Assembly: GCF_002269385.1 (NCBI RefSeq)
Contig: NZ_CP022957.1
Location: forward strand, 863,001 to 927,000
Length of the DNA: 64,000 nt
From: Maribacter cobaltidurans
Lineage (GTDB): Bacteria > Bacteroidota > Bacteroidia > Flavobacteriales > Flavobacteriaceae
Direction of reading: 5' to 3'
Position 1 is the first letter of the stretch; each line of letters starts with the position of its first letter. The translations under genes were made by a program, and so were the position numbers. Under the pieces are notes generated by a model, which was given only the letters and a program-made list of their open reading frames with translations, was not told where the DNA came from and ran no database searches. Shown here piece after piece: positions 25,555 through 35,849 of this stretch.

Positions 25555-28282
25555 CGGAATCTTTCTTTGTTTCCGTTTCTGCCTTTTTCTTACCGAAAAG
25601 TCCTTTCAAAACATCCTTGGCAGCCTCCTTTACGGCCTCCTCTTTTTTAGGGGGTGTAGTTACCGTATCTGTCTTGACTTTTGTGGAATCGGCTTTTTTA
25701 GAACCTCCTAGTATTCCTCCCAGTACTTCCTTCGCGCCGGCATTTTTATCCGAAGTACCGGTGGAGTCCTGTTTCGTGGAACCAGACAAAATACCTCCGA
25801 GAAGGTCCTTTGCTTTGTCCTTGCCCTTGTTCATCAATTTTTGTTTTTCCAATTCAATTAATTGATTGGTCAGTGTTTTCACCCCAGAGGTCAAATCCGT
25901 CGTTACCTGAGGACTATTATAGACCCCACCAATATTAGCGGTAATGGGAATGGTAAGACTATCCAAAGCTTTATCATCAATTCTGGCAATTAAATTATTG
26001 ATGTCACTACCCAAATATTTGGCGGGAACCTGTAACGTTGCCTTGTAGTTCATTTTCTGGTCAAAGGTGTGATTACCGTCCACATTTATTTCTATATCCT
26101 GATATTTAATACTGAAGGGCTTAACGGATACCAGACCATCCTTAAATGAGAGTTTGGTCTTTAATTCCCTTAGACTCAGTTTTTCCAAATCGATAAAATC
26201 CAGTTTGGTATCCAAAGCCGATAACACGGGAGCTTTATCCGTACTGATTTCCCTTGTTATTACATCCGCCAGGATATCACCCGTCAATGAAAGAAGGTCA
26301 GGTGTAAAATCGTCAGTCAAATTACCTGAAAGTGCAATATCTGAACTGAATTTACCCTTAAGTATCCTTGCGACAGGTGCCAAGGCTTGAAACAGTTCCA
26401 AAGCATCAAAACTCTCTTTGAGCTCCAATTGGTCCAATGCCAACTTCATAGCAAAAGTGGGAGTTTTTTCCTTTGTGGACACCTCACCATTGAATGCGAC
26501 CTTTCCATCGAACAAAGAGGAAGTCATATTGCTCAAGGTGGCCTTTTCATCCTTGATCCTAAGGTTTCCACTAACGTTTCTAAGGGTAATATTATCGTAG
26601 ATCACGGTATTGGCCGTGGCATTAAAATTAGCATCCAAGAAAGAAGGTATCTTGATTTTTTCGCTCGGCTCTTGAGCTTGTGAAGTGCCGCTATCCGATG
26701 TTTCCTCGACCTCATCAACCATAAAATCGTTCAAGGCAAAAGTATCCGAAGCCAAATTAAAGTTGCCTTCTACATTCTCGTTATTGAACAAATACCCCAA
26801 GAAATTGTTTATAGTACCCGTTATTTGAAAATCCGTTTTTCCGGTTGACCCCTTCATTTCCCTTAAGGTAACCGATTTGGGGTTGAAGCTTACGGAGGTG
26901 GCATTTAAGACTACGGGATTGGGAATTTCATCAGACCTATATTCAAAGTCCGTTAGGGTCATCTCGCCCTCTGTTTTTGTGTTTTCGTATTGTTTTCTTT
27001 CAATAGTTGCCATATCAAAGGCAGTACTTATATCTGCATTCAATAAACCTTTCAAACTAAGTCCTGCCGGAACGGGATATGCTTTTTCAAGGTTGGCCAA
27101 GTTCATTTTTCCATCCAAATGGGCATTGACCTTGGTATTGCCCATTAACTCAGATATTTTGGAAGTCATGTTAAACCTGTCCCCGTCGATCATGAAGGAT
27201 GCCTTATTGATATCCACATAGGTATCCTCTGCAACCCCCGTAGTATTGTTTACCAGAACATCGATAAATATATTTTTTACTGCTTTTGGTAAATCTGGAT
27301 ATTTAAAGGATGCATTATCCGAATTTATTTTGATGTTGAATTTTGGAATATGCTCTTCATCTACTATACCATTAAAATTTCCTTCTACAATAAAGTCCCC
27401 TGTAGTGGTGACATTGGAAATATTTTTGGAATAGGTTTCTGGAATGACCGCCAGAAAATTTTTGAAATCAGATGATGGTGTCTTAAAACTGATATCCACT
27501 TCTTGGTTTTCCTCGTTCAGCTTTACGAATCCCTCAAAAACCAAAGGCAACTGATTTACCAAAGCTTCGTTCTTTAAAAAGGAATACTTGTTTTCGTTCA
27601 AATCAATACCGATAAGCGCATCCAATTGGACCTTGTTTTTGTTCAAATAGTTGGTGCTGTCCATTTCAAAGGAAACCAAGGCCTCCGTATGGGTATCCAA
27701 TTCTGAGTTGGCCAATGATAGGTCGCCCGTTCCCGTATGGTTCATTTTGTCTATTTCCAAATGAATGCCAGTGGCAAAATCATCGTACAAAATTCTCGAA
27801 TTGTTTATTTCATAGGATTCCATATTAAAGGTGAAACCCTCTGTAGTCTGGGAACTTGAAACATTCTCTGATTCCGATTCCTTTGCTATATCATAATTGG
27901 CATTTTCGTTCTCATCCAATTTGATATGCAATAGGGCATTGTCCACATTTAACTTTGAAATGGAGATTGGCTCCCCGTTGGATTTTAATAACTGCATGAC
28001 GCCCATGGACAGGGAAACTTCACTAGAAGCGAAAAGGGTATCCCCCTCAAAAGGTGCCTTGTTCACCAGGCTTACATCCTTTAGACTCACCACTGCATTG
28101 GGAAAACTACGGATCAAACTTAGGTTGGCATCAGAGAAATTCAAAGTGGCGTTTACGGAGCTATTGACATTGTTCCTGATAATATCACCAATTTTTGCTT
28201 CCAGAAAAAAGGGTATGGCAATCAATATGCCAATGATCAATACAATAATGACACCAACTATTTTTACTATTTTCTTCTTCAT
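25547..28282 (-). CDS. AsmA-like large envelope protein
   Basis: A 911-residue protein with one N-terminal membrane helix (about residues 6-28) and a long periplasmic beta-rich body. The N-terminal domain is AsmA-like (SANATLNFSDANLSLIRSFPNAVVSLKDVSL type strand pattern), and the AsmA C-terminal region lies at about 600-790. AsmA/TamB-type proteins are thought to form hydrophobic grooves that move phospholipids between the membranes. From about 800 the protein changes to a Lys/Gly/Ser/Asp-rich low-complexity tail with two repeats of a KDLLGGILSGS-like unit (also KEVLGGILGGS and KDVLKGLFGKK). Confidence 0.85.
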   Translation of the reverse strand: MKKKIVKIVGVIIVLIIGILIAIPFFLEAKIGDIIRNNVNSSVNATLNFSDANLSLIRSFPNAVVSLKDVSLVNKAPFEGDTLFASSEVSLSMGVMQLLKSNGEPISISKLNVDNALLHIKLDENENANYDIAKESESENVSSSQTTEGFTFNMESYEINNSRILYDDFATGIHLEIDKMNHTGTGDLSLANSELDTHTEALVSFEMDSTNYLNKNKVQLDALIGIDLNENKYSFLKNEALVNQLPLVFEGFVKLNEENQEVDISFKTPSSDFKNFLAVIPETYSKNISNVTTTGDFIVEGNFNGIVDEEHIPKFNIKINSDNASFKYPDLPKAVKNIFIDVLVNNTTGVAEDTYVDINKASFMIDGDRFNMTSKISELMGNTKVNAHLDGKMNLANLEKAYPVPAGLSLKGLLNADISTAFDMATIERKQYENTKTEGEMTLTDFEYRSDEIPNPVVLNATSVSFNPKSVTLREMKGSTGKTDFQITGTINNFLGYLFNNENVEGNFNLASDTFALNDFMVDEVEETSDSGTSQAQEPSEKIKIPSFLDANFNATANTVIYDNITLRNVSGNLRIKDEKATLSNMTSSLFDGKVAFNGEVSTKEKTPTFAMKLALDQLELKESFDALELFQALAPVARILKGKFSSDIALSGNLTDDFTPDLLSLTGDILADVITREISTDKAPVLSALDTKLDFIDLEKLSLRELKTKLSFKDGLVSVKPFSIKYQDIEINVDGNHTFDQKMNYKATLQVPAKYLGSDINNLIARIDDKALDSLTIPITANIGGVYNSPQVTTDLTSGVKTLTNQLIELEKQKLMNKGKDKAKDLLGGILSGSTKQDSTGTSDKNAGAKEVLGGILGGSKKADSTKVKTDTVTTPPKKEEAVKEAAKDVLKGLFGKKKAETETKKDSVN

Positions 28283-28436
28283 CTGTAACTTTATATTACT
28301 TTATGGCATTATGCTTGGACCTCAATCAACCAAGACATTTCAATCCTTTTATCCCTATTAACCACAAACCCCAAGAAATAAGGCATTTGCAATAGGTAAA
28401 TACTATTTTCAATAAAACAGGAATCTGGATTAAATA

Positions 28437-29147
28437 TTATGCATCAAGATCAATTTCTTCATTGACGCCAAGCTTAAATCGTTTCCTTATTATATATACG
28501 GATAAATAGAGGAAAGGAGTGTCCAAAAGTGCTATAATTATCTTAAAAATAAACCCGCTGATAATGAGACCCGTAAAACGCTCCCAGGGTATCTCACCAA
28601 AGGAACATAAAAGTAGTACTACGGTGAAGGTATCGATGAGCTGTGATGAAAAAGTAGAAAAGTTGTTCCTAAGCCACAAATACTTGCCCTTGGTAAGGTT
28701 TTTCCAAAAATGGTAAATCTGAATGTCCACAAATTGGGCCAGAAGATAGGCCATCATGGAGGCAAAAACGGCGATGATGGTATTTCCAAAAACCGAAGTG
28801 AACAGGCCATCCCCTACCGGAGACCATTTTGTGGCCGGTACCGCATTGGCCGTATAAACAATCAACAAAGAGAAAAATGAGGCAAAAATACCCGCTACCA
28901 CGATTTGATTCGCCTTCTTTTTACCAAAAATTTCAGAAATCAAATCGGTAATTAAAAAGGTTACCGGATACGGTAAAATTCCCACGGAAATCTCAAACAA
29001 AGGAGCTCCAAAAATAGTAACATCGCCAAAGGGCTTCCAAAAGAAAAATTTTTGAAATATAAGATTGGATACAACCAGCGAGGTAATAAAAAGTGCTCCT
29101 AAATATAGATATATTCTTCTTGCCAGTAACTTATCCTTATGCACCAT
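28437..29147 (-). CDS. yhhQ: queuosine precursor transporter (YhhQ/VUT1 family)
   Basis: A 236-residue inner-membrane protein with about six helices. Family landmarks are the segment ILPYPVTFLITDLISEIFGKKKANQIV and the later LRNNFSTFSSQLIDTFTVVLLLC. YhhQ proteins import queuosine precursors such as preQ1 or preQ0 for tRNA modification. The gene ends 1 bp before the sppA-like gene starts its 3' end region, so the two are likely co-transcribed from sppA. Confidence 0.9.
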   Translation of the reverse strand: MVHKDKLLARRIYLYLGALFITSLVVSNLIFQKFFFWKPFGDVTIFGAPLFEISVGILPYPVTFLITDLISEIFGKKKANQIVVAGIFASFFSLLIVYTANAVPATKWSPVGDGLFTSVFGNTIIAVFASMMAYLLAQFVDIQIYHFWKNLTKGKYLWLRNNFSTFSSQLIDTFTVVLLLCSFGEIPWERFTGLIISGFIFKIIIALLDTPFLYLSVYIIRKRFKLGVNEEIDLDA

Positions 29148-29148
29148 G

Positions 29149-30909
29149 TTAATCGATATTCAAGGTAAAGGGCATCCTTGCTTGAATTCCTTTTTGGTTC
29201 ATAAAGGTCTTGATATCCTTTAGCACCTGATACGTCTCCTCCCCTATCTCTTGCTTGACCATATTCTCCTTTACTTTGGCACCGGCACCCGAGATGTCTT
29301 CCATAAAACGCTCAAAGCCCGACTTATATTTTGGATATTTACGTAGCCCAAAACTTTCGACCTCGGCCAATCTTGCGGCTTCATCTATGGCATCTTCCAG
29401 CGTTCCCAACTCGTCCACCAACCCCAATCGCTTGGCATCCACACCACTCCACACCCTACCTTGCGCAATACTATCTGCCTGAGCCATGGAAATGTTCCTG
29501 CCATTGGAAACCCTTCTCAAAAACGTTTCGTAGGTATCCTCGATGCTTTCTTGGACCTGGTTTCTAAAAGCTTCTCCCATCGGCTCAAAAAGGGAATATT
29601 CAACTGAATTCTTATTCGTTCCAACCTGTTCTGCATTGATTCCGATATCTTTGGCCAAACCATGAATATTGGGAATCGTTCCAAAAACTCCTATGGAACC
29701 AGTAATTGTCGTAGGTTCGGCAAAAATCTTATCTGCTCCAGCGGCAATATAGTAACCGCCCGATGCCGCCACATTTCCCATGGAGACCACCACGGGTTTA
29801 ACCGCCTTTGCCAATTCCACTTCCCGCCAAATAATATCGGAAGTCAGGGCACTGCCACCAGGAGAATTCACCCGTAGTACAATGGCTTTTACCTTCTCAT
29901 CCTCACGGGCCTTGATCAAAGCTTCGTTGATAATACCCTGGCCAATGATATCCGGCCCTCCTTCACCATAGAAAATTTCCCCTTGGGCAAAGATGATCGC
30001 TATTTTATCCTTTCCAGACCTCAGTTCCTTTGTTGTGGAATACCTAGTGTAGTCGTCCAGGGCGATATAATTGATATCCTCGGTTTCCCCTTCGGCGAGT
30101 GCATTGGCAATCTTGTTTTCGTATTCATCATAGAATAAAATATCGTCAATCAACTGATTTTGTTTGGCGTATTTGGGCAATCTTCCCCCCAAGGTATCGG
30201 CTATGACATTAAGGTTTATGGCTGTGATATCCCTATCGAGCGATATATCATCGACCATGGAATTCCATAAGGATTGTATCAACTCCTTAATTTGGGTCCT
30301 ATTGGCCTCGCTCATTTCATTTTCCAGATAGGGCTCTACGGCACTCTTATATTTTCCATGACGGATTACCTCCATCTTTACCCCGGTTTTTTCTTGTAAA
30401 TCCTTATAATAAAGCACTTCCGATGAAAGCCCCCTGAAATCGAGGACTCCAACCGGGTTTAAGAAAACGGAATCTGCCACACTGGCCAAATAATAGTCTT
30501 TTTGGGAATAAAAATCCCCATAGGCGTAAATAAATTTGCCCGATTCCTTAAAGTCCGCCAACACTTTCCTCAAAGTTTGGGTCTGGGCCAGACCTGCCAA
30601 CAGAAAATTATTATTGATGCTAATGCCCTTGATCCTATCATCGTCCTTTGCCACTGTAATAGCGTGAAGAATTTCATCCAGTCCTTGGGATTCTTCGAAC
30701 AGTCCGGAAAACGGGTTAATTTCACTAGTACCTGTATAATCCGCTATGGGTCGCTGCAATTGAATCTCCAAAACAGAATTTTGCTTAACATTTATAGTAT
30801 CCTCACCGCTTCCCAAAAGGGAAATGAAAACAAAAAACATTACAAAGACTATCCCAAAAGCTATCAGTGTACCCAGAATAGCGGCCAAAAGGTTTCTTAA
30901 AAACTTCAT
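29149..30909 (-). CDS. sppA: signal peptide peptidase SppA, 67K type
   Basis: A 586-residue tandem-domain membrane protease that degrades cleaved signal peptides. I place the start at 30909 (MKFLRNLLAA), directly before the membrane anchor (about residues 7-33); the frame upstream adds only nine poor residues. The catalytic lysine is Lys188 in GKYKSAVEPY, and the nucleophile is Ser383 in GNVAASGGYYIAAG. Both halves of the fold are present. The neighbour yhhQ follows after 1 bp. Confidence 0.95.
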   Translation of the reverse strand: MKFLRNLLAAILGTLIAFGIVFVMFFVFISLLGSGEDTINVKQNSVLEIQLQRPIADYTGTSEINPFSGLFEESQGLDEILHAITVAKDDDRIKGISINNNFLLAGLAQTQTLRKVLADFKESGKFIYAYGDFYSQKDYYLASVADSVFLNPVGVLDFRGLSSEVLYYKDLQEKTGVKMEVIRHGKYKSAVEPYLENEMSEANRTQIKELIQSLWNSMVDDISLDRDITAINLNVIADTLGGRLPKYAKQNQLIDDILFYDEYENKIANALAEGETEDINYIALDDYTRYSTTKELRSGKDKIAIIFAQGEIFYGEGGPDIIGQGIINEALIKAREDEKVKAIVLRVNSPGGSALTSDIIWREVELAKAVKPVVVSMGNVAASGGYYIAAGADKIFAEPTTITGSIGVFGTIPNIHGLAKDIGINAEQVGTNKNSVEYSLFEPMGEAFRNQVQESIEDTYETFLRRVSNGRNISMAQADSIAQGRVWSGVDAKRLGLVDELGTLEDAIDEAARLAEVESFGLRKYPKYKSGFERFMEDISGAGAKVKENMVKQEIGEETYQVLKDIKTFMNQKGIQARMPFTLNID

Positions 30910-30980
30910 GCAAAGGCAATTTTTATTAGCCTGCAAAGATAACCAATGTGAAATTGTTTTAGTTATTTTGCCCTCATATT

Positions 30981-32126
30981 ATGATAGAAACGCATACCGT
31001 CTATATATCCATTGGCAGCAATCTTGGCCAAAAGCGAAACAACCTACAGAAAGCGGTTTTCCTAATTGGTGAACGTATCGGGGAAGTTATGGCTGTTTCA
31101 GATGTTTACAACACACCGGCATGGGGTTTTGAGTCGGACGATTTCTTTAATGCGTGTCTTGAAGTCAAGACGAAATTTACTCCGCAGGATGTTCTCGATA
31201 AATTATTGGACATTGAAGAACTATTGGGGAGGAAGAGAAGCCAAGAAACGGGTTATCAAAGCAGGAATATTGACCTGGATATCATTTATTATGACCATGA
31301 GGTGGCACTTACCGAAACCTTGACCCTACCCCATCCAAAAATGGCAGAGCGTAGATTTGTACTGAAGCCTTTGGCCGATATCGCCCCACAGTTCTATCAC
31401 CCGATAGTCAATAAAGATACACGTAATTTATTACAGGAAACCAGGGACAAAAGTGTAATTGCCAAACTTCCTATCAAGCTATTTAAAGATAGGGTCGATT
31501 TGTTCTCGGATGTGCAATTCCTCGCCATTGAAGGAAATATTGGGGCCGGCAAAACCAGCTTGGCAACAAAAATATCCGAGGACTTCAACGCTAAATTGAT
31601 TTTGGAGCGGTTTGCCGAAAACCCATTTTTACCCAATTTCTATAAAGACCAAACAAGGTACGCGTTTCCTTTGGAAATGTCCTTTTTGGCCGACCGCTAT
31701 CAGCAATACACGGACGACACCAATCAATTTGACTTGTTCAAGAATTTTATGGTCAGTGACTATGATATTTTTAAATCCTTGATTTTTGCCAAGGTAACCC
31801 TTCAAAAGGAGGAGTTTGACCTATACCGAAAGATTTTCAATTTCATGTACAAAGAGGTAAAAAAGCCCAAAATCTACGTTTATCTGTATCAGACAACGGA
31901 GCGTCTTTTGGAACAGATCAAAAAACGGGGAAGGGACTACGAGCAGAATATAGACACCGCTTATCTGGATAATATTAATCGTGGCTATTTGGATTTTTTA
32001 AAGACTTATCCCCAACAAAATCAATTGATCATCGATGTATCCAATTTGGATTTCGTGAACATTGAGAGCGATTACAAGACCCTATTAGGCGGCATTACGG
32101 ACTTTGCCCTTTTACAGCGGAGTTAA
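30981..32126 (+). CDS. folK: fusion of HPPK (FolK) and deoxynucleoside kinase
   Basis: A 381-residue two-domain enzyme. Residues 1 to about 160 are 6-hydroxymethyl-7,8-dihydropterin pyrophosphokinase of folate synthesis (SIGSNLGQKRNNLQ and the signature SRNIDLDIIYYD). Residues about 178-381 are a deoxynucleoside kinase with P-loop GNIGAGKT at 185-192 and the DRYQQYTDD and RGRDYEQNID segments that bind and phosphorylate the nucleoside. The fusion is a known arrangement in Bacteroidota. It couples two salvage/biosynthesis activities on one chain without obvious substrate sharing. It is divergent from sppA with 71 bp between the starts. Confidence 0.95.
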   Translation: MIETHTVYISIGSNLGQKRNNLQKAVFLIGERIGEVMAVSDVYNTPAWGFESDDFFNACLEVKTKFTPQDVLDKLLDIEELLGRKRSQETGYQSRNIDLDIIYYDHEVALTETLTLPHPKMAERRFVLKPLADIAPQFYHPIVNKDTRNLLQETRDKSVIAKLPIKLFKDRVDLFSDVQFLAIEGNIGAGKTSLATKISEDFNAKLILERFAENPFLPNFYKDQTRYAFPLEMSFLADRYQQYTDDTNQFDLFKNFMVSDYDIFKSLIFAKVTLQKEEFDLYRKIFNFMYKEVKKPKIYVYLYQTTERLLEQIKKRGRDYEQNIDTAYLDNINRGYLDFLKTYPQQNQLIIDVSNLDFVNIESDYKTLLGGITDFALLQRS

Positions 32127-32215
32127 CATAATTTTGGCAATTTTCTTGCACAATAGAAATGAATTTACTTTCTTGGAGGCCTCTTAAGAGAAACTAACTA
32201 ACTCAAACTATACTT

Positions 32216-32246
32216 AAAGCCCGGTTTTGCCGGGCTTTTATTTTTT
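32216..32246. terminator. bidirectional terminator between folK and the TrmH-family gene
   Basis: AAAGCCCGG (32216-32224), loop TTTTG, CCGGGCTTT (32230-32238), then TATTTTTT. The stem touches the stop codon of the minus-strand gene. Confidence 0.9.
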
Positions 32247-32768
32247 AAGCTTGGTCCAAAAATCCCAAATCACCACGCCTACGCTCACGGAAATATTCAA
32301 GGAATGCTTGGTTCCAAACTGGGGAATCTCCAAAACGGAATCGCATATATCTACCACTTTTTGTTGAACCCCTTTTACTTCGTTCCCGAAAATTAAGGCA
32401 TACTTCTCCGTTTTTCCTGGAATAAATTCGTGAAGCATTTGAGCATTATCCGCCTGTTCGATTGCCAAATTCACGTATCCTTCGGATTTAAGTCTTGTCA
32501 ACAAACCAACAACGTCCTCTACATATTCCCAGTCAACACTTTCCGTAGCACCAAGGGCCGTTTTATGAATGTCCTTATGGGGAGGTTTTGCAGTGATTCC
32601 ACATAGATAAATCTTCTTTACCAAGAACGCATCGGAGGTTCTAAAAACCGACCCGATATTGTTCAAACTCCGTATGTTGTCCAGCACGATACTTACTGGA
32701 ATCTTTTCGGATTTTTTAAATCCTTCCACATCCAATCGGTCCAGCTCCTCGTTCTTTAATTTTCTCAT
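32238..32768 (-). CDS. TrmH/SpoU family RNA methyltransferase
   Basis: A 176-residue SPOUT-fold enzyme that methylates a 2'-hydroxyl in tRNA or rRNA. Motif 1 is NNIGSVFRTSDAF, motif 2 ALIFGNEVKGV, and motif 3 LEIPQFGTKHSLNISVSVGVVIW, together forming the knotted SAM site. The start MRKLKNEELDRL at 32768 is preferred over an ATG five codons upstream (32783), because it matches the usual N-terminus of relatives. The exact target nucleotide is not predictable. Confidence 0.92.
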   Translation of the reverse strand: MRKLKNEELDRLDVEGFKKSEKIPVSIVLDNIRSLNNIGSVFRTSDAFLVKKIYLCGITAKPPHKDIHKTALGATESVDWEYVEDVVGLLTRLKSEGYVNLAIEQADNAQMLHEFIPGKTEKYALIFGNEVKGVQQKVVDICDSVLEIPQFGTKHSLNISVSVGVVIWDFWTKLKK

Positions 32769-32826
32769 GGGGATACTTTTCAACTATCAAGGGTAAATAT
32801 CAACAAAAATTCAAATAGCATTTGTA

Positions 32827-35493
32827 ATGCCATATATTCGTGATGAAACAACAAAAATAGGTATAGAACAAGTGGCGGCGAAAGGAAATACGAAAAAGGT
32901 GACTCCATTGATGAAACAGTACAATACCATCAAGACCAAATATCCTGATGCCTTGTTGCTTTTTCGCGTAGGTGACTTTTACGAGACTTTTGGCGAAGAT
33001 GCGGTAAAGGCCTCCAAAATCCTTGGTATTATCTTAACACATAGAAACAATGGCGGGGATAGAACGGAACTTGCCGGTTTTCCGCACCATTCCCTCAATA
33101 CCTACTTGCCAAAATTGGTGAAGGCCGGTCAGCGCGTTGCTATTTGCGACCAGCTAGAAGACCCAAAACAGACCAAAACCATAGTAAAAAGAGGGGTAAC
33201 GGAATTGGTTACACCGGGTGTGGCCCTTAACGACGATATTCTTCAGGCCAAAAGCAACAATTTTCTATGCGCCGTTCATTTTGGCAGAAATAAAATTGGG
33301 ATTGCCTTTGCCGATATCTCCACGGGTGAGTTTTTGACCTCTGAAGGCAGCGAGGAACAAGTGGATAAATTATTACAAAATTTCTCTCCAAACGAAATCT
33401 TGATTTCCAAGTCCCATAGAAAAGACTTTTCAGAGATTTTTGGAAACCGGTTCCATACCTTTTTTATGGAGGATTGGGTGTATCAAGAAGATTATGCCCT
33501 AGAAAACTTAACAAACCATTTCAAGACCAAATCCTTAAAAGGTTTTGGTGTTGACCATTTAACGCATGGCATCATTGCTTCTGGCGTTATATTGCATTAT
33601 CTGTCCGAAACACAGCACAGACAGCTTCAGCACATCAATACCTTACAACGTATTGCAGAAGACGAGTATATATGGATGGATCGTTTTACCATCAAAAACC
33701 TGGAGCTGTACCATTCCCACAATGAAAATGCGGTAACCCTCTTGGATGTTATTGACAAGACGATTTCCCCTATGGGCGGCCGAATGATAAAACGTTGGTT
33801 GGCCCTTCCCCTAAAAAATGTACAGAAAATAAAAAGCAGGCATCAAGTAGTTACCCATTTGGGCCAGAATGATACAATCTTGTTTAAGCTACAGGACAAC
33901 ATCAAAAAAATGGGCGACTTGGAGCGTCTTATCTCCAAAATCTCAACCGGAAAGGTAAACCCCAAAGAGGTGGTACAACTAAAAAACTCTTTGGAGGCCA
34001 TTGTTCCTGTTAAGCAAATCGCTTCAAGCTCAAAAAACGATGCCCTGGCCCTAATTGGGGACAAGTTACAATCCTGTGATTTGCTGCGCTCAAAAATTAA
34101 GGAAATGCTGAATGAAGAGGCTCCCGTTAATATTTTGAAAGGCAATGTAATTGCAGAAGGTTTTTCCGATGAATTGGATGAATTACGGGGCCTTGCGACC
34201 AAAGGAAAGGACTATTTGGACCAAATGCTGGAACGTGAAACTCAGGCGACCAGTATACCCTCTCTAAAAATAGCATCAAACAACGTATTTGGATATTATA
34301 TAGAAGTTAGGAATACCCATAAAGATAAAGTTCCAGATACCTGGATTCGAAAACAGACTTTGGTCAGTGCAGAACGTTATATTACGGAGGAGCTTAAGGA
34401 ATATGAAGCCAAAATCTTAGGAGCGGAAGAACGTATCACCTCCTTGGAACAGCAATTATTCTCCCAACTTATTGTTTGGATGCAGGAATACATACAACCC
34501 GTACAAAATAACGCCCAGCTCATTGCCCAGCTCGATTGTCTCTGCGGGTTTACCCAACTGGCCAAGGAAAATAACTATGTGGCCCCAGAACTCAATGATT
34601 CTACAGACATTTCCATTAAGAACGGAAGACATCCAGTCATTGAAAAACAACTTCCCTTGGGTGAGGCCTATATCGCCAATGATGTTTTGCTGGACCGCAG
34701 CAATCAACAAATCATCATGATCACCGGCCCCAACATGAGTGGCAAATCCGCAATCTTAAGGCAAACGGCACTCATCGTGCTTTTGGCACAAATGGGTAGT
34801 TTTGTACCTGCGGAAGCTGCCCAAATTGGCTATGTGGACAAAATTTTCACCCGGGTTGGTGCCAGTGACAATATTTCCATGGGGGAATCAACTTTCATGG
34901 TAGAAATGAACGAAACTGCCTCCATTCTCAACAACCTTTCAGAAAGGAGCTTGGTGCTATTGGACGAAATTGGAAGGGGAACCAGTACCTATGACGGTAT
35001 TTCCATCGCCTGGGCCATTTCGGAATACCTGCATGAACATCCTGCACGGGCTAAAACATTGTTCGCCACCCATTACCATGAACTCAATGAAATGGCGACT
35101 ACATTTGAACGTATAAAAAATTACAATGTTTCCGTTAAGGAACTCAAGGACAACGTACTATTTCTCAGAAAATTGACTCCCGGAGGCAGTGAGCACAGTT
35201 TTGGTATCCATGTGGCCAAAATGGCGGGAATGCCCCAGCAAGTTATTTCAAAAGCCAATAAGATTCTTAAGAAACTAGAAAAATCGCATTCCAGTGAAGA
35301 GCTAACAGAAAAAATGGCTTCCACTCCCGATGAAATGCAATTGAGCTTCTTCAACTTGGATGACCCCTTATTAGAGGAAATCAAGGAAGAAATCCTGCAT
35401 TTGGACATAGATACCTTGACCCCAGTGGAGGCCTTAATGAAATTAAACGAGATAAAACGCTTGTTATCAAAAAAGAAGAAAGCCACCTCTTAA
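32827..35493 (+). CDS. mutS: DNA mismatch repair protein MutS
   Basis: An 888-residue MutS1 protein that recognises mispairs and small loops. The mismatch-reading Phe is in the N-terminal [15 protein letters not shown] block. Walker A GPNMSGKS is at residues 634-641, followed by the signature [14 protein letters not shown] and [11 protein letters not shown]. Homologues usually begin close to [11 protein letters not shown]. Here 27 residues precede that point, so GTG at 32872 is an equally plausible start giving 873 residues. The C-terminal dimer/tetramer tail is present. Confidence 0.97.
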   Translation: MPYIRDETTKIGIEQVAAKGNTKKVTPLMKQYNTIKTKYPDALLLFRVGDFYETFGEDAVKASKILGIILTHRNNGGDRTELAGFPHHSLNTYLPKLVKAGQRVAICDQLEDPKQTKTIVKRGVTELVTPGVALNDDILQAKSNNFLCAVHFGRNKIGIAFADISTGEFLTSEGSEEQVDKLLQNFSPNEILISKSHRKDFSEIFGNRFHTFFMEDWVYQEDYALENLTNHFKTKSLKGFGVDHLTHGIIASGVILHYLSETQHRQLQHINTLQRIAEDEYIWMDRFTIKNLELYHSHNENAVTLLDVIDKTISPMGGRMIKRWLALPLKNVQKIKSRHQVVTHLGQNDTILFKLQDNIKKMGDLERLISKISTGKVNPKEVVQLKNSLEAIVPVKQIASSSKNDALALIGDKLQSCDLLRSKIKEMLNEEAPVNILKGNVIAEGFSDELDELRGLATKGKDYLDQMLERETQATSIPSLKIASNNVFGYYIEVRNTHKDKVPDTWIRKQTLVSAERYITEELKEYEAKILGAEERITSLEQQLFSQLIVWMQEYIQPVQNNAQLIAQLDCLCGFTQLAKENNYVAPELNDSTDISIKNGRHPVIEKQLPLGEAYIANDVLLDRSNQQIIMITGPNMSGKSAILRQTALIVLLAQMGSFVPAEAAQIGYVDKIFTRVGASDNISMGESTFMVEMNETASILNNLSERSLVLLDEIGRGTSTYDGISIAWAISEYLHEHPARAKTLFATHYHELNEMATTFERIKNYNVSVKELKDNVLFLRKLTPGGSEHSFGIHVAKMAGMPQQVISKANKILKKLEKSHSSEELTEKMASTPDEMQLSFFNLDDPLLEEIKEEILHLDIDTLTPVEALMKLNEIKRLLSKKKKATS

Positions 35494-35520
35494 CAAAAAC
35501 TATTCTTTTGCTTTTTTTAC

Positions 35521-35550
35521 TTTGACATTTATAGAATTGTATTAAATTTG
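35521..35550 (+). promoter_or_regulatory. strong Bacteroidota-type promoter of the tRNA genes
   Basis: TTTG (35521-35524), an 18-bp spacer, TAAATTTG (35543-35550). It matches the -33/-7 consensus well and lies 40 bp before the mature tRNA-Gly. Confidence 0.75.
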
Positions 35551-35555
35551 CATCC

Positions 35556-35575
35556 GCATCTCTTTAAGGAGATGC
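35556..35575 (+). other. 5' leader hairpin of the tRNA transcript
   Basis: GCATCTC (35556-35562) and GAGATGC (35569-35575) form a 7-bp stem with loop TTTAAG just upstream of tRNA-Gly. It may help folding or RNase P processing. Confidence 0.55.
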
Positions 35576-35590
35576 AATGTTCCTATACAT

Positions 35591-35663
35591 GCGAAAATAG
35601 CTCAGTTGGTAGAGCGCCACCTTGCCAAGGTGGAGGTCGCGGGTTCGAATCCCGTTTTTCGCT
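35591..35663 (+). tRNA. tRNA-Gly (anticodon GCC)
   Basis: A 73-nt cloverleaf: acceptor GCGAAAA pairs with TTTTCGC, D-arm GCTCAGTTGGTAGAGC, anticodon stem CCACC/GGTGG around TTGCCAA, T-loop TTCGAAT. CCA is not encoded; the discriminator is T. Confidence 0.97.
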
Positions 35664-35669
35664 CAAAGA

Positions 35670-35694
35670 AACGCTGCTTGTCAGCGTTTTTTTA
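35670..35694 (+). terminator. hairpin with T-run between the two tRNA genes
   Basis: AACGCTG (35670-35676), loop CTTGT, CAGCGTT (35682-35688), then TTTTTT. It could end or attenuate transcription before tRNA-Leu. Confidence 0.75.
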
Positions 35695-35709
35695 TTCCAA
35701 TATCCAAAC

Positions 35710-35793
35710 GCTCGAGTGGTGGAATTGGTAGACACGCCGGACTTAAAATCCTGTGGGCATTTGCCCGTGCGGGTTCAAGTCCCGCCTCGAGTA
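35710..35793 (+). tRNA. tRNA-Leu (anticodon TAA)
   Basis: An 84-nt class II tRNA with a long variable arm. The acceptor GCTCGAG pairs with CTCGAGT (first pair G-T), the D-loop has GGAATTGGTAGACA, the anticodon loop is CTTAAAA with TAA at 35744-35746, the variable arm is TGGGCATTTGCCC-like, and the T-loop TTCAAGT. CCA is not encoded. Confidence 0.95.
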
Positions 35794-35804
35794 CTTACAA
35801 TTAG

Positions 35805-35834
35805 AAAAGTCGTGACCGTCGTCGCGACTTTTTT
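35805..35834 (+). terminator. terminator after tRNA-Leu
   Basis: AAAAGTCGTG (35805-35814) pairs with CGCGACTTTT (35823-35832, one G-T pair), followed by more T and TTTTG. Confidence 0.8.
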
Positions 35835-35849
35835 GTTTTGAAGACTTGA

